Assembly (NCBI GenBank): GCA_019751575.1
Contig: JAIENF010000538.1
Location: 1-8,295 of the forward strand
Direction of reading: 5' to 3'
DNA length: 8,295 bases
DNA from: Burkholderiales bacterium
Lineage (GTDB): Bacteria > Pseudomonadota > Gammaproteobacteria > Burkholderiales > CAIKXV01
Within the stretch, counting starts at the first letter, position 1, and each line of letters opens with the position of its first letter. The position numbers and the translations under genes were made by a program. The notes beneath the pieces were generated by a model, which saw only the letters and a program-made list of their open reading frames with translations, was not told where the DNA came from and ran no database searches. Positions 5,584 through 8,295 of this stretch are shown here, piece after piece.

Positions 5584-6771
5584 TCAGCAGCGGGGCTTGA
5601 GCTTGTCTTCGAACCAGTCCCACATGACGGCGACGACCTTGGTCAGGTAGTCGCGCTGGCAGTGCTGGGCGCCGCCTTCTTCGGCGGTGAACACGCGCAG
5701 GGTCTTGTCGGGCGAACCGCTGGCGTCATGCAGCGACTGGGCGTCGACCAGGGGCACCTGCTCGTCGTCCGCGCCGTGGACGATCAGGAACGGGCAGCGC
5801 ATCTTCTGCACCACGCCGTCTAGCCGGAACGGCTCGAGCTTCTGCAGCGCCTCTTCCACCGTGTCGACGCCGAGGATCCAGGTGATGTGGTGGCCGGGCA
5901 CCGACAGCGAGGTCTTGAACGAGGCGTCGATTCGCTTCTTCCAGGTCGCGTAGTAGTCCCAGATCGCGCCCCAGGCGATGCAGGCGGCGAAGCGCGGCTC
6001 GAGCGATGCCATGCGCGGCGCGTAGTAGCCCCCGAGGCTGATCGCGACCACGCCGACCCGCTTCGCGTCGACGTCGGCGCGCGTCTCGAGCCAGTCCATG
6101 CAGGCGGAGCCCGCCTTCTCGTAGTCGTGGCGCAGCACCATGCCGCGGAAGCGGATGGCTTCGCCGGTGCCCGGGCCGTCCATGATCAGGCACGAGATGC
6201 CGCGCTTGATCAGCTCGGGCACGCCGCGCATGAACTGGATCTCCTTCGTCACGTCCAGGCCGTCGAAGTAGACCACGCACGGCTTGCGTGCCTCGGAGCT
6301 GTTCTGTGCATGCACGAAGTAGCCGGGCAGGCTCGCGCCTTCGAACGGGATCTCGACGATCTCGATCTTCAGGTCGGTCTCGCCGACGAATCGATGGAAG
6401 CAGTCGACGCCGCGCTTGTAGGATGCCAGCGCGGCCGCGTCCTTCGGCGTGCGGAAGCGTTCCGCCATCTGGTAGTAGTTCGCCGCGCGCAGGTAGGCTG
6501 CGGCGGCGGAGTAGCGGTGGCCCGACCCGCTGCGCTCGTTGGCGAAGGCGGTCACGGTGTCGGCGACGGTGTTGCAGGCATCGAACCAGGCCTGGTCGTC
6601 CTCGGGCGACTTGCCCTTGAGCAGCCGGCCGATGCGGTCGAGTTCGCCGATCTCGGCACCGCCGTACGAGGCCGATCCGAGCATGTTGATGAACGCCGAC
6701 GACCATCGATAGTTGCCGGGGAAGTACATGAAGTACTGCGGATCCTTCTTTGCTTCGCTCGATGCAGCCAT
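5584..6771 (-). CDS. Alpha/beta hydrolase with N-terminal helical domain (FrsA/2,6-dihydroxypseudooxynicotine hydrolase-like)
   Basis: This is a 395-residue serine hydrolase, probably cytoplasmic, with no signal peptide. Residues 1-135 form a mostly helical N-terminal region (DPQYFMYFPGNYRW near the start, a Tyr/Ala-rich segment near 87-105). The alpha/beta core follows: a strand and oxyanion region CVVYFDGLDVTKE (165-177), GPGTGE (199-204), the nucleophile elbow VVAISLGGYY with Ser245, an acid in VHGADDEQVP (Asp336, or Asp335) and His370 in GGAQHC. This layout resembles 2,6-dihydroxypseudooxynicotine hydrolase, which cleaves a C-C bond in nicotine breakdown, and FrsA-like esterases. The substrate here is unknown and may be an ester, amide or diketone. 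The elbow reads A-x-S-x-G rather than G-x-S-x-G. The Shine-Dalgarno GGAGGGG starts at 6786, directly after the stop codon of the Bug gene, so the two are probably co-translated. Confidence 0.85.
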   Translation of the reverse strand: MAASSEAKKDPQYFMYFPGNYRWSSAFINMLGSASYGGAEIGELDRIGRLLKGKSPEDDQAWFDACNTVADTVTAFANERSGSGHRYSAAAAYLRAANYYQMAERFRTPKDAAALASYKRGVDCFHRFVGETDLKIEIVEIPFEGASLPGYFVHAQNSSEARKPCVVYFDGLDVTKEIQFMRGVPELIKRGISCLIMDGPGTGEAIRFRGMVLRHDYEKAGSACMDWLETRADVDAKRVGVVAISLGGYYAPRMASLEPRFAACIAWGAIWDYYATWKKRIDASFKTSLSVPGHHITWILGVDTVEEALQKLEPFRLDGVVQKMRCPFLIVHGADDEQVPLVDAQSLHDASGSPDKTLRVFTAEEGGAQHCQRDYLTKVVAVMWDWFEDKLKPRC

Positions 6772-6789
6772 CTCTTCCGCCCCTCCTCA
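6772..6789 (-). promoter_or_regulatory. Shine-Dalgarno of the hydrolase gene abutting the Bug stop codon
   Basis: On the - strand the Bug stop TGA (6789-6787) runs straight into GGAGGGGCGGAAGAG and then the hydrolase ATG at 6771. GGAGG (6786-6782) is 10 nt from the ATG, and a second purine run, GGAAGAG, lies directly next to it. A ribosome finishing the receptor would therefore stop on the start site of the hydrolase, which supports one transcript and translational coupling. Confidence 0.65.
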
Positions 6790-7767
6790 GAACTCTGCCT
6801 TGACGTTGGCCGCCCGCACGACGCGGCCCCATTTTTCGAATTCGCGCTTCAGGAAGGCGCCGAAATCCTCCGGCGATCCACCGAAGACGTCGTAGCCGAC
6901 CGTGGTCAGCTGTTCCCGGCCTTCGGGCGACAGCACCCGCTTGTTCACCTCGGCATTGATGCGCACCACCTGGTCGCGCGCCATGCCGGCCGGTCCCATG
7001 ATGCCGTTGAAATTGCGCGACTCGAACCCGGCCAGGCCGGCCTCGGCGACGGTCGGCATGTCGGGCAGGGTCGGTGCGCGCTGCAGGCCGTTGACCGCGA
7101 GCACCCGCACCCGGCCCTGCTTCATGAATTCGAGGGCGTTCGGGATCGACATGGTGAGCACGTCGATATGCCCGGCAAGCAGGTCGACCTGCGCCGGCGC
7201 GACGCCCTTGTACGGCACATGCACCATCTTCAGCCCGGCCATCGAGTTGAACAGTTCCATCGTGAGGTGGCCGACCGTGCCCACGCCCGGCGAGCCGAAG
7301 CTGAGCTTTCCCGGGCTCTTGCGCGCGAGCGCGATCAGGTCCTTGACCGAACGCGCCGGCACCAGTGGATGCACCACGGTCGCACTGGTGGTGGTGGTCA
7401 CCAGCACGATCGGCACCAGGTCCTTCATCGGGTCGTAGCCGAGGTTGCCCCGGATGTGCGGCGCGATGGTCAGCGGCCCGGGGTTGGCGCCGAGCAGCGT
7501 GTAGCCATCGGGTGCCGCCTTGGCGACGAACTCGGTCGCCGGCACGCCGCCGGCCGCAGGCCGGTTCTCGACGATCACCGGCTGGCCCCAGGCCTCGTTC
7601 AGTCGCTGGCTGACCAGCCGCGCATTGAAATCGGTCGGGCCGCCCGCGGCGAACGGCACGATGATGCGGATCGGACGCGACGGGTACTGTGCCTGCGCGC
7701 AGACGCTGCCGGCAGCCAGCAGCAGGAGCGCTGCGGGCACGTTCGAGCGGATGATCGATGACGCCAT
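6787..7767 (-). CDS. Bug-family periplasmic receptor (TctC-type tripartite tricarboxylate transporter substrate-binding protein)
   Basis: This 326-residue secreted receptor binds a small carboxylate in the periplasm for uptake, or sometimes for sensing. The signal peptide is clear: MASSIIRS, a hydrophobic VPAALLLLAAGSV core, and a likely signal peptidase I cut after AQA (residue 26). The mature start YPSRPIRIIVPFAAGGPTDF (28-47) is the Bug hallmark, followed by ENRPAAGG (67-74), APDGYTLL (85-92), VPYKG (184-188) and DMPTVAEAG (236-244). Bug genes are greatly expanded in Burkholderiales, and most lack their membrane partners nearby, as here: no TctA or TctB gene is visible. The ATG at 7767 is preferred because GGAGG (7781-7777) is 9 nt away; the ATG at 7773 is only 3 nt from it and would add two residues. 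The ligand is unknown; linkage to a hydroxyacid dehydrogenase and a hydrolase suggests a substituted organic acid. Confidence 0.94.
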   Translation of the reverse strand: MASSIIRSNVPAALLLLAAGSVCAQAQYPSRPIRIIVPFAAGGPTDFNARLVSQRLNEAWGQPVIVENRPAAGGVPATEFVAKAAPDGYTLLGANPGPLTIAPHIRGNLGYDPMKDLVPIVLVTTTTSATVVHPLVPARSVKDLIALARKSPGKLSFGSPGVGTVGHLTMELFNSMAGLKMVHVPYKGVAPAQVDLLAGHIDVLTMSIPNALEFMKQGRVRVLAVNGLQRAPTLPDMPTVAEAGLAGFESRNFNGIMGPAGMARDQVVRINAEVNKRVLSPEGREQLTTVGYDVFGGSPEDFGAFLKREFEKWGRVVRAANVKAEF

Positions 7768-7841
7768 CGGCATTCTCCTCCGGGAGGTTCCGTGTGCCGC
7801 CTCTGTACGCAACGGGCGCTTGGGAACCGGGTGCCAAACAT

Positions 7842-7868
7842 ACCAAGAAACGCAGGGCGCCGGGCGCC
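7842..7868 (-). terminator. Weak hairpin terminator candidate after the hydroxyacid dehydrogenase gene
   Basis: Within the 136-nt gap between the dehydrogenase stop and the Bug start, the - strand reads GGCGC-CCG-GCGCC (7868-7856) followed by CTGCGTTTCTTGG, a moderately T-rich tail. A 5-bp stem with a 3-nt loop is marginal. A second GC-rich imperfect stem around CCTCG/CGAGG (7871-7882) lies on the dehydrogenase side. The rest of the gap shows no convincing promoter or operator, so whether Bug is transcribed with the dehydrogenase remains open. Confidence 0.3.
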
Positions 7869-7903
7869 TCGCCTCGACGAGGGCGGACGCCCCGGCCAGG
7901 GCG

Positions 7904-8295
7904 TCACTTCGCCAGCACCTCCGGATTGAAGATGCCCGTCGGCCTGCCTGCCGCGAACGCGACGACATTGTCGAACGCCTCGCCGAAGTACTGCTCGTAG
8001 GTCTCGTGCGTGGCCCAGCCGTAGTGCGGCGTGCACACCACGTTGTCCATCTTCAGCAGGGGATGGTCGACCGGCACCGGCTCGTGCTCGAACACGTCGA
8101 GCCCGGCGTAGCCGGGACGGCCTGCCTGCAGCGCCGCGACCAGTGCGCCGGGCGCGATCAGTTCGGCGCGCGCGGTGTTCGCCAGCAGCGACCGCGGCTT
8201 CATCAGCGCGAGGTCGGCGGCGGTCACCGAATGCTTCGTCTCCGGCGTCAGGCGCAGGTGCAGCGACAGCACGTCGGCCTCGCGGAAGAAACGCG
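7904..8295 (-). CDS. D-isomer-specific 2-hydroxyacid dehydrogenase, NAD(P)-dependent (5' truncated)
   Basis: These are the last 130 or so residues of a cytoplasmic dehydrogenase that interconverts 2-oxoacids and D-2-hydroxyacids (phosphoglycerate dehydrogenase-like superfamily). The frame runs off the right edge. The visible part starts FFREADVLSLHLRLTPET, the segment after the Rossmann-fold cofactor site. It then carries the family's catalytic residues: Arg in LLANTARAELI, Glu in GLDVFEHEP and the acid-base His in CTPHYGWAT. The ending GRPTGIFNPEVLAK is typical of the C-terminus that folds back onto the substrate-binding domain. The GxGxxG cofactor motif lies outside the window, so NAD versus NADP preference cannot be judged. 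A GTG at 8272 is internal and not the start. It is followed on the same strand by the Bug receptor and hydrolase genes. Confidence 0.92.
   Translation of the reverse strand, partial: RFFREADVLSLHLRLTPETKHSVTAADLALMKPRSLLANTARAELIAPGALVAALQAGRPGYAGLDVFEHEPVPVDHPLLKMDNVVCTPHYGWATHETYEQYFGEAFDNVVAFAAGRPTGIFNPEVLAK

Noticed and set aside
5467..5823. A 118-codon + strand open frame starting next to the IscR-like site and running through the inverted repeat
   Set aside because: It crosses both repeat arms and then runs antisense to the hydrolase 3' end. It has no convincing ribosome site and no recognisable product.
5887..7761. A 624-codon open frame on the + strand across the hydrolase and Bug genes
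   Set aside because: It spans two real - strand genes and the gap between them, has no domain, and is Arg/His/Ala rich. It is a codon-bias shadow.
7768..7800. The ATG at 7773 or a longer upstream frame to 7968 as the Bug start
   Set aside because: The frame beyond 7773 is Arg-rich and overlaps the dehydrogenase stop region. Shine-Dalgarno spacing and signal-peptide layout favour 7767.
7817..7840. A sigma-54-like -24 element (TTGGCAC on the - strand) upstream of the Bug gene
   Set aside because: The bases 10 bp downstream are CC rather than the required GC, and no TTGC follows. Half a motif in GC-rich DNA is not enough.
7817..7840. A TTGG-N10-CCAA dyad upstream of the Bug gene as a regulator site
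   Set aside because: The arms are only 4 bp, with a mismatch beyond, and no regulator gene is adjacent. It is likely chance.
5726..7846. A 706-codon - strand open frame in another frame through the Bug and hydrolase genes
   Set aside because: The true frames carry a signal peptide, Bug motifs and a hydrolase triad. This frame has a low-complexity Arg/Gly/Ala product and spans two genes.

Overview
The window is very GC-rich, gene-dense bacterial DNA with almost no non-coding sequence. High G+C, a Bug-type (TctC family) periplasmic receptor, an IclR regulator and TauE and ABC transport genes together suggest a betaproteobacterium, most likely of the order Burkholderiales. This placement is an inference from gene content, not a phylogenetic result. 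Every gene call rests on motifs read by eye; no database search was possible.

Left block, + strand (2-5031): the C-terminal half of a nitrate/sulfonate/taurine-type ABC ATPase, cut by the window edge; an IclR-family regulator; a 988-residue FAD plus iron-sulfur dehydrogenase of YdiJ-like architecture (FAD-binding domain, FAD-oxidase C domain, Fe-S domain, two CCG domains); and a TauE/SafE-family membrane permease whose start overlaps the dehydrogenase end. The genes are tightly packed and co-oriented. They look like a small locus for uptake, oxidation and export of an organic anion, perhaps a 2-hydroxyacid or a sulfonate, under IclR control.

Centre (5032-5583): a 29-nt convergent gap with a GC hairpin; grxD on the - strand, encoding a monothiol CGFS glutaredoxin; its promoter, which carries a near-perfect type-1 IscR operator built on a 17-bp palindrome; and a perfect 28-bp inverted repeat around a 28-nt loop. 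The IscR site ties the Fe-S-carrier glutaredoxin to Fe-S status and is the clearest regulatory signal in the window. The inverted repeat resembles REP/MITE-type elements and separates grxD from the next unit.

Right block, - strand (5584-8295): reading from the right edge, the C-terminal part of an NAD-dependent D-2-hydroxyacid dehydrogenase, a 136-nt gap, a Bug receptor, and an alpha/beta hydrolase with an N-terminal helical domain, related to 2,6-dihydroxypseudooxynicotine hydrolase/FrsA-like enzymes. The hydrolase Shine-Dalgarno sequence begins directly after the receptor stop codon. This looks like a catabolic operon for an unidentified carboxylate or ketone.

No rRNA, tRNA, CRISPR array, transposase gene or phage gene was seen. 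The most notable observations are the IscR-grxD operator, the 28/28/28 inverted repeat and the Bug-hydrolase-hydroxyacid dehydrogenase cluster. I did not find a clearly new kind of biological system.
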